Positions 11,791 to 22,145 are shown, numbered from the stretch's first letter. The stretch is DNA of 64,000 bases from Aphrophora alni (GCA_963513935.1 OY740776.1:13806819-13870818); one strand, 5' to 3'. Program-made: numbers and translations. Notes: generated from the sequence alone by a model not told the origin.

Positions 11791-11954
11791 TGAAAGAAAT
11801 CGAATCAGAGTTGTGTTTTATAATTGTACAAATATATAAATCATTAAGTTCTACAAATTAATTAATTAATAAATTAAGAAACAAATCAATTATTGGCATT
11901 ATAAACAAAAGCTTTTGTTAAATTAAAAGTTACAAAAGATAAATTTCAAAATTC

Positions 11955-12112
11955 AGGTTGGAAGGAAAGGATTAAACGTGCTGTCGGCTCACTTCCTGCA
12001 TTAAATCTGTCTTCAGCAGCGCTCCACTGATCTCGCATCTTGGGGTGGGTTAACTTTCCTTTAATAATAAATTATATACATTAGTACACAAGGCATTAGT
12101 TATGCAATATAG
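11955..12112 (+). repeat. A-family repeat, single copy
   Basis: It contains ctcacttcctgcattaaat, gcgctccactgatct, ggggtgggttaac and gttatgcaatatag in the same order as the 1.6 kb copy. Confidence 0.6.
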
Positions 12113-12741
12113 CAAGTAGGGAAGTCTCAAGTACTGAGTTATCAAGTAGTACTCAGTAGCAAGTAGGGGAAATATTGAGATTTTTGTAAAATTTGTTTTT
12201 ACTTTGGAATATATACGCAGTAGAGAGAAATTTATGTGATGGGTTAAGAAATCTGTGTATCCATTATGAGGTCCTCTAATTAAAAGAAAAGCAGTTTTGG
12301 AATGACGTTTAACCCCTGTCGTAATGCTGTAAACGTATGGACTTATTTTAATTAATTTTGTTTGTGGGTATTTGACCAATACTCGGGATAGTATTTGTTA
12401 ATTGTTCGATAAAAATTAAGAAGTGCCTCATAAAGAAAAATTACGATTATTTCTAAATCAGCTCTAACGATTTTGATCAAATTGTACTGAAGTATAACCA
12501 CAAAGGAACCATATAAAACAAAATGGTTGTCACTGAAAGAAAGAAGAAGAGAAACGCTATTTCTTGAGTTGTTGATAAGAAACACCAGACTTGATAAAAG
12601 ACGTAATTTGTGTTTCGATGTAAGAGAACAACTTATAATTAAATAAATTCTTCTGCTAAAAATTGCCGTGTAAAATTATAAGTTAACTCGAACCCAGATA
12701 TTTGCAACTATAATATAAATTAATTAATAACCCTATCTACC
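12113..12741. other. Non-coding AT-rich DNA with an I-family copy
   Basis: About 12400-12600 is an I-family copy (ctaacgattttgatcaaat). Near 12115-12170 the short word aagtagg/agtact recurs several times. Possible frames of 77 and 109 codons on the minus strand lie inside repeat copies and show no domain. Confidence 0.4.
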
Positions 12742-12797
12742 ATGGAATTTAGAATGTTTGATGCAGTTGCTAGTTTTAATGAAACAAACATAGTAAG
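12742..12797 (+). pseudogene. Mutator-like transposase-domain protein, C-terminal tail, left part (split by retrotransposon)
   Basis: An open frame runs from 12742 into the left target duplication. If the retrotransposon and one GTAAG copy are removed, it continues at 17688 and ends at the TGA at 17797-17799, giving 55 codons. The left part reads FRMFDAVASFNETNIV and the right part continues SVIGIVKLGIQPG. This matches the tail of the arthropod proteins annotated as Mutator-like transposase domain, where a D-A-V-x-x-F-N stretch is followed by a K-L-G-hydrophobic-x-P-G motif. No catalytic part is visible upstream, so this is a fossil. The family assignment is from memory of the motif order. 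Confidence 0.5.
12793..12797 (+). repeat. Left target-site duplication GTAAG
   Basis: These five bases directly abut the first base of the left LTR and recur directly after the right LTR at 17683-17687. Five base pairs is a usual duplication size for Ty3/gypsy integrases. Confidence 0.9.
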
Positions 12798-12977
12798 TGT
12801 TATGTTCGGGTTTATAAATTATTTAAATAAATGTATACATTACATTTAGAAGTACCAGTTTTATTATTAAGCGATCTACTTCAGTCGCTGTTCATTGTAA
12901 GACTGCTGGCTGCGCATCGTAGCCAGGACATGTTGCTACAATGTTAACTTAATATTGCTAATACAGATTACATAACA
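12798..12977 (-). repeat. 3' LTR of the gypsy element
   Basis: It begins TGTTATG and ends CATAACA, a 7-bp terminal inverted repeat with the standard TG...CA ends. Base-by-base reading against 17503-17682 showed no difference. On the element strand it contains AATAAA, a possible poly-A signal. Confidence 0.93.
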
Positions 12978-12978
12978 A

Positions 12979-12997
12979 TTTCCTTCTTTTTTTTTTT
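12979..12997 (-). other. Polypurine tract
   Basis: On the element strand a run of A followed by GAAGGAA lies one base from the 3' LTR. This is the expected position and composition for the primer of plus-strand DNA synthesis. Confidence 0.75.
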
Positions 12998-13309
12998 AAC
13001 TAAGAATAGATCAAATAATAGTAAAATATTTTTATAACCTTATAATTTTTTTTAAAGAAATTAAAATTATATTCTAATACAAAACAATATTTTTTTTTTA
13101 AGAAATTCAAAACTAGACGTTACAAATAATACTCAAATTAATAAATATGTATTTTTTTTTTTTTTCAAATTAAAACTATCTTCTAACCATTTACAAATCA
13201 AAAAATTTTTTTATTTTTAATTTTAAGAACAACAACATTAATAACAATTACAATAATAATAACAATATTACTTTTTAAATTTTTTTTTTTTTTTTTTTTT
13301 TTAACCAAC
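12998..13309 (-). other. 3' untranslated region of the gypsy element
   Basis: This A-rich stretch (T-rich on the plus strand), with several homopolymers of 8 to more than 20 bases, lies between the pol stop and the polypurine tract. No frame for an env gene is present. Confidence 0.7.
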
Positions 13310-16300
13310 TTAAAATTTATCTTCTAATCGACAACTGCTTTTGACTACTCTACCATATCTGGTTTTGTAATTATCAAGATCTTTTAAAAAATCACTTTCT
13401 GGACTAACCTTTTGCCCTGAATTAACACTTTCACTTATTCTTCTATTAGATTGGTTTAATGGGCTTATTTCATTCTTTTGACGAGACATGGAAGGACATT
13501 TTGGAGGCGACATTCTTTCAACCGCAGGACTAATATGTATTCTATTACGTCTATATGATTTACCGTTTTGATCTATGACTATATATGATCGAGGTTCTTC
13601 TGTTTCTCGAATTATGTTACCGCTAGACCAATTGGAATTAGGTTTTTTCTGAAAGAGAACATCTTGACCATTACATAAACTCTGCAGTGGTTTAGAATGT
13701 CGGTCAAAATGTCCCTTCATTCTCTGTTTGTTAACATACAGTTGATTTCTGGTTCTATTATAATTAAGTTTAGGTTTAAGACATTTGTAATGCATTGGTA
13801 CTAAGGTACGCAATTTCCTTGACATGAGAAGTTGAGCAGGTGATTCCACATTATTTTTATTAGTGTTTCTAAAACTTAAAAGTGCAAGATAAATATCTTC
13901 TCCTGCATCAGCTGTTTTTTTTAATAATGATTTCATCGTTTTTACAGCACTCTCAGCCATGCCGTTTGATTGAGGAAAATGAGGGCTTGAAATTACATGC
14001 TCAATATCCCAATTTTTACAAAACATTCTAAATTCTTCACATATAAAATAAGTCGCCCCATCAGAATAAACTTTTAGAGGTATCCCATGTCTTGAAAAAA
14101 AACTTTTTAATTTTGATATTATAGTTACACTTTTAGTATTTGAAATACTTGCTATTTCAATATAGTTTGAATAATAATCAACAGCAACAATATACAACAT
14201 TTGTTCCCATTCAAACACGTCTATTCCCACTTCTGACCATGGTAATTTTGGTACTCTATGTGGCAATAGAGGCATTTTACTTTGATTTCTTTTAAATTTA
14301 CTACAGGTTCGACAAGATTCAACATAATTCTTAATATCATTAGACATGTTAGGCCAATAAAGTGCTAACCTAGCCCTTGATTTACATCTATTTATTCCCA
14401 TATGACCTTGATGAACAATTTCCATCATTTGTGTTCTTAGATTTTTTGGTACAATAATTGTGTCACCTTTAAATATTAAATTTTTTATAATACTTAATTC
14501 ATCTTTAAAATCAAAATAACATTTTAATTTATCATTTACATTACTTTTATATTTTGGCCAGCCATGATTAATATAGTCTTTTAATTTATTTAATTCTTCA
14601 TCATTTTTAGATTCTTTCTCAAACAATAACCACTTAGCATGTGAAATTGGTAAATTATCAATTAATAAATTAACCTGTAATTCTATTTCGTCAAAAACCT
14701 CATCTTCAACCTTGTCATTTACATTAAAATGTCTTGACAAAGTGTCAGCAATAACTAACTCTTTACCCGGTTTGTACACTACATTAAGTTTATACTGTTG
14801 AAGGCGTAACAACATTCTTTGTAATCTACTTGAGATTTTTGATAAGGGTTTTTTAAATATTGCTATTAAAGGTTTATGATCAGTTTCAACAGTAACATTT
14901 TTTGAGAAAATATACTGATGGAACCTTGTACAACCAAAAACTATTCCTAAGAGCTCTTTTTCAATTTGAGCATAGTTAATTTGAGTTTCTGTTAAGGCTT
15001 TAGAAGCATAACATACAGGTTTATTATCTTGCAATAAACAAGCACCTAGCCCCGTCGAACTTGCATCGACAGACAACAATATTGGCTTAGATTGATCAAA
15101 ATAGCTTAATACTGGGGCTTGTGTTATTATTTTTTTCAATTTATTAAACACCTCATTAAGATATTTATTCCAAGTAAACTCTACATCTTTTTTTAGCAAA
15201 GCTCTAAGAGGTTGTGATATTTCTGAAAATTTTTCTATGAATTTTGAGACATAATTAAACATTCCTAAAATTCTTGCAAGTTCTTTTTTATCCTTAGGTA
15301 TTGGTAAGTCAATTATAGCTTTTATTTTGTTTTCATCTACCGAAATACCATCAGAACTAATTTTGTGCCCAAGAAAATTTATTTCTTTAACATTAAATTT
15401 ACATTTGTTAATATTGAATTTAAATCCATTAGTTTGAGCTTTATCTAACACTGCATTAACTCTTTCAGTTAATTGTTTTTCTGTTTCACCCCAAATTAAT
15501 ATATCATCTTGAAATGACTGAACCCCATCGATTTTTTCAAAAATTTGAGACACTACTCTATGAAATATTTCTGGAGCACAACTCAATCCAAATGGTAATC
15601 TTTTAAAATAAAATCTGCCAAAAGGCGTTTGAAAAGTAGTTATTTTGGCACATTCCTCATCTAATGGAAGCATCCAAAACCCTGATTTTGCATCTAACAC
15701 TGTGAATAACTTTGCACCTTTAATTTTATGAATAATTTCCTCAAAAGTGGGAAATTGATAGTGCGATCTCTTAATACATTCATTTAAAGGTTTTGGATCT
15801 AAACATAACCTTATATTACCATCTTTCTTTTGAACAATTACTAGCGAATTAACCCAATCAGTAGGCTCATTAATAGTTTCAATGATACCTAGCTTTAACA
15901 TTCTATCCAATTCAGCTTTTAATTTATTTTCTAGTGCAAAAGGAATTTTTCTAGGAGCACTAATTACAGGACATGAATTTTCATTTAACTCTATCCTAAC
16001 CTTAACTGGTACACACCCTATTTCATTATTAAACAAATCTTTGTACTTTTTATCTATTAGGTCTAACTTTAAGGTATTGATATGCTTAACAATTCCTAAA
16101 TTAAGACATGTATCAAGTCCTATCAAATTTTCACAGTTTGATTTAACAATATAAAAAGTCAATGCATAGTTTGAGCCTTTAAACTTGCTTTGTAATGTAC
16201 AAGTCCCTACAACAGGTAATCTGTTGTTTGTAAATGAAGTAATTTTAGCATTTGTTTTATTAATTAAATTAACATTAATTCCTAATTTAAGAAAGGAATT

Positions 16301-16723
16301 ATACGATAAAATGTTTACTTGGGCTCCCGTGTCTACTTTAAAAGATTGGTGCACTTTATTTATTATAATTGTCTCATACCATTGAGTTACGTTTACCTTA
16401 TAATTTTGCAGGTTAGGTTTAGCTAAAGTGTTTATCACAAAGTTTTTATTTTCATTATCACATAATAAACTTTCATTACCTGTTTCTGTCAGTTGGTTAA
16501 CTGAAAACCTACACATGTTTCTAAAATGGTTCAATTTACCACACTGTGAACATACTTGATTCCATGCTGGACACTTTCCAAAAAGATGAAATCGGCCACA
16601 TCTACCGCACGGATTATTATGCATGTTTGCCTTTGCTTTGTGTGCCTGGAAGGATGATCTTGACCTTGTAGTTGACCCTTGATGCATAGCATTTGACATT
16701 GTATTTGATGTATTGCGCTTCAC
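13310..16723 (-). CDS. Gypsy pol polyprotein (zinc knuckles, protease, reverse transcriptase, RNase H, integrase)
   Basis: The frame gives 1137 residues if counted from the GTG at 16723, but it is open upstream to the A8 run at 16853-16860, so the real product is longer at its N-terminus and probably continues from gag. In order: two cysteine-histidine knuckles (about residues 39-71; the second is a regular CCHC, the first has one residue less before H), protease with DTGA at 131-134, reverse transcriptase with VLDAKSGFW near 342 and the catalytic pair in FQDD at 404-407, RNase H with D553, E588 or E590 and D615, an HHCC zinc module (H771/H774, C804/C807), and integrase D835, D888, E924 with the D-35-E spacing. 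The integrase has SDGATYF where SDNG or SDGG is usual. All catalytic residues are present. The closest common relatives in databases are usually named K02A2.6-like. It copies the element RNA into DNA and inserts it. Confidence 0.92.
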   Translation of the reverse strand: MKRNTSNTMSNAMHQGSTTRSRSSFQAHKAKANMHNNPCGRCGRFHLFGKCPAWNQVCSQCGKLNHFRNMCRFSVNQLTETGNESLLCDNENKNFVINTLAKPNLQNYKVNVTQWYETIIINKVHQSFKVDTGAQVNILSYNSFLKLGINVNLINKTNAKITSFTNNRLPVVGTCTLQSKFKGSNYALTFYIVKSNCENLIGLDTCLNLGIVKHINTLKLDLIDKKYKDLFNNEIGCVPVKVRIELNENSCPVISAPRKIPFALENKLKAELDRMLKLGIIETINEPTDWVNSLVIVQKKDGNIRLCLDPKPLNECIKRSHYQFPTFEEIIHKIKGAKLFTVLDAKSGFWMLPLDEECAKITTFQTPFGRFYFKRLPFGLSCAPEIFHRVVSQIFEKIDGVQSFQDDILIWGETEKQLTERVNAVLDKAQTNGFKFNINKCKFNVKEINFLGHKISSDGISVDENKIKAIIDLPIPKDKKELARILGMFNYVSKFIEKFSEISQPLRALLKKDVEFTWNKYLNEVFNKLKKIITQAPVLSYFDQSKPILLSVDASSTGLGACLLQDNKPVCYASKALTETQINYAQIEKELLGIVFGCTRFHQYIFSKNVTVETDHKPLIAIFKKPLSKISSRLQRMLLRLQQYKLNVVYKPGKELVIADTLSRHFNVNDKVEDEVFDEIELQVNLLIDNLPISHAKWLLFEKESKNDEELNKLKDYINHGWPKYKSNVNDKLKCYFDFKDELSIIKNLIFKGDTIIVPKNLRTQMMEIVHQGHMGINRCKSRARLALYWPNMSNDIKNYVESCRTCSKFKRNQSKMPLLPHRVPKLPWSEVGIDVFEWEQMLYIVAVDYYSNYIEIASISNTKSVTIISKLKSFFSRHGIPLKVYSDGATYFICEEFRMFCKNWDIEHVISSPHFPQSNGMAESAVKTMKSLLKKTADAGEDIYLALLSFRNTNKNNVESPAQLLMSRKLRTLVPMHYKCLKPKLNYNRTRNQLYVNKQRMKGHFDRHSKPLQSLCNGQDVLFQKKPNSNWSSGNIIRETEEPRSYIVIDQNGKSYRRNRIHISPAVERMSPPKCPSMSRQKNEISPLNQSNRRISESVNSGQKVSPESDFLKDLDNYKTRYGRVVKSSCRLEDKF

Positions 16724-16826
16724 TTGGTTTCCTGTTGAATTCTGTCCACGATTACCGGTTCCAGCTTGAAACTTGTTTAAATTAAAGTTTAAAGTTTTGT
16801 TTCTTGGTTTACTATTTTTAAAAACT

Positions 16827-17405
16827 CTATCTACCGTAGAATCTAATAACTCTTTTTTTTACATTTAGTTTATGAGCCCTATCATAAGCTAATTCTTTAG
16901 ATTTACACATTTCTAAGGCTTGTTCTAAAGTCAAATTATGTGTTTTTAACAAAGAAACTTTAATATCGGAATCATGAATACCACTAACAAAAATGTCTCG
17001 AACTAAACTATCACGTAAAGCACCGAAGTCACAAGAAGCACTTAGGTTTTTTAATATTGCCACATATTGTTCATAAGATTCATTGTGTAATTGTTTACGA
17101 TTAAAGAATATATGTCTCTCATATGTTACATTAGCCAAAGGAATAAAATAATTTTCAAAACTTTGAATTACAGTTTCTAACTTGTCTGAATCCACTGCAC
17201 TAAGATTAAACGATTTTAAAATGTCTTGTCCTTCTTCACCCATGAAATGAAGTAATAAAGCTATTTTTCTTTTGTCTTTTGTAGACTCTGGTACAAATGC
17301 TTCAATAAAAATTTCATACCTGTTTTTAAATTTTCTCCAGTTAGTTGCCAAATCACCTTGAAATTCCATCGGAGAGACGCCATTTCCTGTGTTTCTAAAA
17401 TCCAT
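16827..17405 (-). CDS. Gypsy gag-like structural protein
   Basis: The ATG at 17405 is 83 bases from the primer site and begins MDFRNTGNGVSPMEF. The 192-residue product has the arthropod retrotransposon gag pattern: an N-terminal helical part with WRKFKNRYEIF (residues 23-33) and a capsid-like part with FNRKQLHNESYEQYVAILK (101-119) and RDIFVSGIHD (136-145), then LTLEQALEMC. It lacks its own zinc knuckle; two knuckles begin the next frame. It would package the element RNA into particles. The stop TAG at 16827-16829 follows shortly after an A8 run. With one A fewer at that run, gag and pol would form one frame of 1364 codons, so the separation looks like a one-base insertion or a sequencing error. 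The pol frame is +1 to gag, so the usual -1 slip would not join them. Confidence 0.85.
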   Translation of the reverse strand: MDFRNTGNGVSPMEFQGDLATNWRKFKNRYEIFIEAFVPESTKDKRKIALLLHFMGEEGQDILKSFNLSAVDSDKLETVIQSFENYFIPLANVTYERHIFFNRKQLHNESYEQYVAILKNLSASCDFGALRDSLVRDIFVSGIHDSDIKVSLLKTHNLTLEQALEMCKSKELAYDRAHKLNVKKRVIRFYGR

Positions 17406-17488
17406 TTTTCCGTAGTAAAATAGAAACTATTTTTTTGTTTTGCAAACTAGTTAACACTTTATCTTGAATTATTATTAAATCTGGTTTA

Positions 17489-17502
17489 CACCGCTGCCAC
17501 CA
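17489..17502 (-). promoter_or_regulatory. Primer binding site, tRNA-Leu type
   Basis: The plus strand reads CACCGCTGCCACCA directly next to the 5' LTR. This equals the last bases of a eukaryotic tRNA-Leu acceptor end plus CCA, as I remember that tRNA. It gives 14 paired bases for starting minus-strand DNA synthesis. Confidence 0.75.
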
Positions 17503-17682
17503 TGTTATGTTCGGGTTTATAAATTATTTAAATAAATGTATACATTACATTTAGAAGTACCAGTTTTATTATTAAGCGATCTACTTCAGTCGCTGTTCAT
17601 TGTAAGACTGCTGGCTGCGCATCGTAGCCAGGACATGTTGCTACAATGTTAACTTAATATTGCTAATACAGATTACATAACA
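17503..17682 (-). repeat. 5' LTR of the gypsy element
   Basis: 180 bp with the same TGTTATG/CATAACA ends as the other LTR. On the element strand, AT-rich TATA-like sequence lies near its end. It carries the element's promoter. Confidence 0.93.
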
Positions 17683-17687
17683 GTAAG
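17683..17687 (+). repeat. Right target-site duplication GTAAG
   Basis: Second copy of the 5-bp duplication, directly after the CATAACA end of the 5' LTR. Confidence 0.9.
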
Positions 17688-17799
17688 TGTCATTGGGATA
17701 GTGAAACTTGGGATACAACCAGGGATCTTCTGCAACAAAGTGATGAAAATTTTGGACTTGGCACGTATAGCAAAGAATGACCTGCTTCCGAGCTACTGA
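17688..17799 (+). pseudogene. Mutator-like transposase-domain protein, C-terminal tail, right part
   Basis: It continues the frame of 12742-12797 with SVIGIVKLGIQPG and ILDLARIAKNDLLP to a TGA at 17797. After this stop a second frame carries KRRLEEHLEAQDEK and, past another stop, GSSYSAGM. Family members end with a basic stretch followed by a short S/T-Y-x-x-G-hydrophobic tail, so the real C-terminus has been broken by a frameshift and stops. From about 17725 onward the sequence is part of the 192-bp tandem array. Confidence 0.5.
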
Positions 17800-18845
17800 A
17801 AAGTATGAAACAAAATAATAAAATACCCAAAAGAAGACTGGAAGAGCACCTGGAGGCCCAAGATGAGAAATAAGGTTCATCATATTCAGCTGGAATGTAA
17901 CTAATTATTAAAAAATATATTCTGCAACAAAGTGATGAAAATTTTGGACTTGGCACGTATAGCAAAGAATGACCTGCTTCCGAGCTACTGAAAAGTATGA
18001 AACAAAATAAGAAAATACCCAAAAGAAGACTGGAAGAGCACCTGGAGGCCCAAGATGAGAAATAAGGTTCATCATATTCAGCTGGAATGTAACTAATTAT
18101 TAAAAAATATATTCTGCAACAAAGTGATGAAAATTTTGGACTTGGCACGTATAGCAAAGAATGACCTGCTTCCGAGCTACTGAAAAGTATGAAACAAAAT
18201 AAGAAAATACCCAAAAGAAGACTGGAAGAGCACCTGGAGGCCCAAGATGAGAAATAAGGTTCATCATATTCAGCTGGAATGTAACTAATTATTAAAAAAT
18301 ATATTCTGCAACAAAGTGATGAAAATTTTGGACTTGGCACGTATAGCAAAGAATGACCTGCTTCCGAGCTACTGAAAAGTATGAAACAAAATAAGAAAAT
18401 ACCCAAAAGAAGACTGGAAGAGCACCTGGAGGCCCAAGATGAGAAATAAGGTTCATCATATTCAGCTGGAATGTAACTAATTATTAAAAAATATATTCTG
18501 CAACAAAGTGATGAAAATTTTGGACTTGGCACGTATATCAAAAAGTGACCTACTTCCGAGCTACTGAAAAGTATGAAACGAAATAAGAAAATACCAAAAG
18601 AAGACTGGAAGAGCACTTGGAGGACAAAGACGAGAAATAAGGTTCATCATATTCAGCTGGAATGTAACTAATTATTAAAAAATATATTCTGCAACAAAGT
18701 GATGAAAATTTTGGACTTGGCACGTATATCAAAGAGTGACCTGCTTCCGAGCTACTGAAAAGTATGAAACAAAATAAGAAAATACCCATAAGAAGATTGG
18801 AGAGCACTTGGAGGACCAAGATGAGAAATAAGATCCATCATATTC
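17725..18845 (+). repeat. Six-copy tandem array, 192-bp unit, derived from transposase tail
   Basis: The word tctgcaacaaagtgatgaaa starts at 17729, 17921, 18113, 18305, 18497 and 18688, so the unit is 192 bp with one 191-bp unit. The first four units are nearly identical; the last two carry more changes. Each unit contains the broken tail-coding sequence (basic stretch and GSSYSAGM) plus a short AT-rich spacer. Because 192 is a multiple of three, a long minus-strand frame stays open through the array; it is a by-product and not a gene. Confidence 0.9.
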
Positions 18846-19539
18846 AACTGGAATGTAGTAAGTTACAAAATATAGATGTTCATAATTTAACCTAGTTTTC
18901 CCGAAAGTATACTTTTTGTGTGCTAAATGTACCTATTCTCAAAAACTACTGAAGATATTGGCTTGAAATTTTTATTACTAGCTTATTATAGATAGCTAAT
19001 TACTTTAACACAGCCATTTTCATTTATTTGGATAATTGGCTTAAAAACTTTTCATGAAAAAATACTTTTTCATACAAAACATTTTGAGGTACTAAATGTA
19101 GGTATTTTTTAAAAAGGCTGTGTTATAGTATTCATAAAACACTTAAAATAATCACAAAACATTTCATTAAGATATCTTTTATGGTTTTTGAGAAAAAGTA
19201 CGTTGAAAACTGCCAATTTAACATTAGCGGGATAGGAAGTACCGAAACCCCTTAATAAAGGAAGGTAAAACATAGAACAAATATTTTACGATTTTCATAA
19301 AAAATCTACCTAGTATGACCAAAATATGCTCACATGCTAAATTTCATTAAAATCTGACCACTCGTTTATGCTGGAGAACATAGACGGCGAACAGCAGATC
19401 AAAAAGTCAAAAGGAGTATATTTAACAAAAACATGATCCTCCCTCCCTTTCTAATCTTATTACTACGTATGTGTGGTAACTAATAATAAAAATATAACCT
19501 AACTTATTTCTTAATATTCATAATTAAGGAAAACCCCCT
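18846..19539. other. Non-coding DNA without a recognised gene
   Basis: Scattered motifs such as tttgagaaaaagtac and tcaaaaactac recur in diverged form elsewhere. Nothing further could be supported. Confidence 0.35.
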
Positions 19540-19650
19540 CAGGGGATCACTTTAGCACCGAGGTACCTAGCTGGATCTACACATTTGTAATGTAGTCTTG
19601 AGTAACCTCCCTCTCTCAGTATTCCTAATATTTCTCTCTAGACAAACTCT
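19540..19650 (+). repeat. D-family repeat, partial
   Basis: Only the left half is present: a ggatctacacatttg block and a tgtagtcttgagtaa block, then similarity fades. Confidence 0.5.
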
Positions 19651-19789
19651 AACGCTAAGGTGGAAATAAAATATTACAATTTAACTCATATTTTAACGGA
19701 TTGTTAACAGTCTAACCAATGGTGAACAAACCGAGTCAAGAATTATAGGTTTTTAGGATCAATTCAAGGTAATTCAATTATAATCACCG

Positions 19790-20035
19790 ACGGCTTCCCT
19801 TAGTGAGGACTGGCCTGGCAATCCAGAAGGACCTTAGATGGATCTACACATTTTACAAACAATTTTGTATCTCTTTCGTGTTTCCTATTAGGTCTTTCTT
19901 GTCCAACTCTTGTTCTCTTCCGACCCTGGCGCTGTTAGAATATTCGAGGGGGTTTTTTGTGTGCTTTTCTTTCTTTTTTTAATAGTTCGATGATGACTGA
20001 AAGTTTTTTCACCTTTAAACAACACTGAAAAACAT
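19790..20035 (+). repeat. D-family repeat
   Basis: This copy is nearly full length, from ttagtgaggac to the gatgatgactgaaag region. It lies in the same orientation as the partial copy 250 bp upstream. Confidence 0.6.
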
Positions 20036-22015
20036 TAAAACAACGAAAAATGTGAGTTCTGTTATTGTCAGTAAAAACGTGAAAACCAACCTTGGATGCC
20101 GTCTTTTTATATTACAGATTCTTCTTTTTTATATATTTATTTATAATCAAGTTTAAATAACGGTTGTCAAAGTTCGATTTAATTTTTAGAAACTATTTGT
20201 TAAATATCTCATATTTCCAGTTTTGCTTTCTGATAAGAGCCAATAATATTTAATTTTTTAATTTTTATTTTTCCATTCATTTTATTACATTTAGATAAAC
20301 AAAACATGATTTAGATTGAGAAAAAGATATAAGATAAAAAATAAAGCTTTCTTTAACAACAAACTAAAACCAAACAAATAAATTGACATATGACATAATA
20401 ATACATGTAAGGGTTTCTTTTGAGTCAACGAGTCTTTGCTCAGTCTAGTTCAATCATAAGAACTCGTTAGATCATTGTTTTTATTTTACTGGATTTAATA
20501 CCCTCGAAATGAATTTACTGCTCTTAATTTGGGGGCTCCACCAGACCCTTTAGGGTTGATCTTTGCTTGGCATGAGGGATGACTCCAAAAGAGACTAGGT
20601 TAGAAATAATACACCAGGTTAGTAGAACAATCTACTAATCATATAATTAATAATTTAAGAGAAATTATCTCTTACAACTTCTCCATGAACTATTCCATGT
20701 TTTCATGTTATTCCACATTGTACAATATAATAAAGTAAAATCATTCATTCATAATACCTTCTACTTAACTTAAACAAAATCACTTATGCTAACATTCTAT
20801 CTTAGTTCAATTTAAAAAATAATGAAATTGAATCTATATAGGCTAGTATATCTGCTATATGATGTAGCAACCCTCGAGATCTGTCTTACAAGTGTTTACA
20901 TTAGAAACTACTTACATTTTCTGACAATCCTTAGATACTTGGAATTGCTTTACTTAACAAATCGCACTAAACACTTCACTTATTTAGATTGCTCACTCGT
21001 TCACATTTGATAGAACTCCTATTTATCGCACCACCATAGAATTTTTAATTAGATTTATTTATTTATTTTACATTTTATTTGACATCAATCTGCAAGCACA
21101 TTTTACAAGTTGACTTCTTTTTAACGTGTTCCTTCCCAGACTGACTTCTAATTTTTCCGGGCTTGTTCCCCTCTCCTTTTTCCACGAGTTTAAAATAGTT
21201 ATTTTTGATTGGACATTATTTGGCTTGATTTGTTCTGATTGGCTCGTGTCTTATTGAAATTTCTCTTTTTATGTATTAATTTTGTATGAATATGCGTATT
21301 TTACATTCTCACGGCGAAATATTCTGGCAGTGCAAAATCATGCTTTGATAAAACTCGATATCGCTGGGCTTTTAGTTTTACATCCGCTCCGAACATCCTG
21401 TTGAAATATTATCTGCCTCTGTTTCTAAGTTAATCGTAGATGAATTTTATTAATTTATTTCGTTTTGTTTAATTTTGACAGTATTATTTATTTTATGGAT
21501 TTTATAAGTTAATTTAAGTTAATTTGATATTTGGAGTGTCCCTGATATACATTACTTTAAATAAAAATACACAAAAACAGGAATGAAAACCCAAAACAAT
21601 ATTACTTCTAAATCCTAAACAAACAAAAAATTCGTATTATGTCAAAAATTAAGTCTTTTATAAATAGCTTATTTTAGCCGACATTTCATTAACAACTAAA
21701 AAATGAAAAAACTTCCCGATAAGCAAAATAAATTACCACGTAACAAATTTGATTAAAATCAATTAATTGACTCGTCTCACACTGTACAGACGACCGCAGA
21801 TAGACAGAAATGTTACACAAAACCACATTTTAAACTTCAAACCGAATGTTTCAACCAAAACCTCTACAATTCTTTGTTAACTTTCTCTATACTACAAGTG
21901 TGTGAAAAAGTAAAATTATTAAATATAACCTAACCAACTAGTTTACAATTAAGGTAAATTAATAAAAACTTTACTTAGAAAAGGACTAGACTTACAATTT
22001 GACTTTATTTAAGTT
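20036..22015. other. AT-rich DNA without a recognised gene
   Basis: Nearly 2 kb with no coding frame that resembles a protein family. A 62-codon frame at 20822-21010 is treated as chance. A less AT-rich pocket near 20525-20600 has no recognised match. Confidence 0.4.
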
Positions 22016-22145
22016 TTACTTTTAGAGGGCTACGCAGGATCAGGATGGATTTACATTACAAAAGCAACTGTAATATGCGAGTCAAAGAGTTAATTTAAAA
22101 AGTAATTTGCTTTACTCTAATAGGACAAACGGTATGAAACTGCTC
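22016..22145 (+). repeat. E-family repeat
   Basis: It shares acaggatcaggatgaattta-like and tttgctttactctaat blocks with 37110-37180 (same strand) and 40855-41035 (opposite strand). Confidence 0.5.

Larger units (their letters stand above)
12798..17682 (-). mobile_element. Ty3/gypsy LTR retrotransposon, complete, 4885 bp
   Basis: The element has two 180-bp LTRs, a primer binding site, gag, a pol region with protease, reverse transcriptase, RNase H and integrase in the Ty3/gypsy order, and a polypurine tract, all on the minus strand. A 5-bp GTAAG duplication flanks it. LTR copies read as identical and no stop interrupts pol, so insertion was recent. No envelope-like frame exists downstream of pol, so it should move only inside the cell. 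The insertion splits the tail of a Mutator-like remnant. The only coding defect is a frame change at an A8 run between gag and pol. Confidence 0.93.

Noticed and set aside
12998..13309. Possible env gene of the gypsy element
   Set aside because: Only about 310 bp of homopolymer-rich DNA lies between pol and the polypurine tract, with no coding frame.
17690..18819. Long minus-strand frames (308 and 89 codons) with a 64-residue repeat
   Set aside because: They exist only because the 192-bp tandem unit is a multiple of three. The opposite strand carries the recognisable transposase tail.
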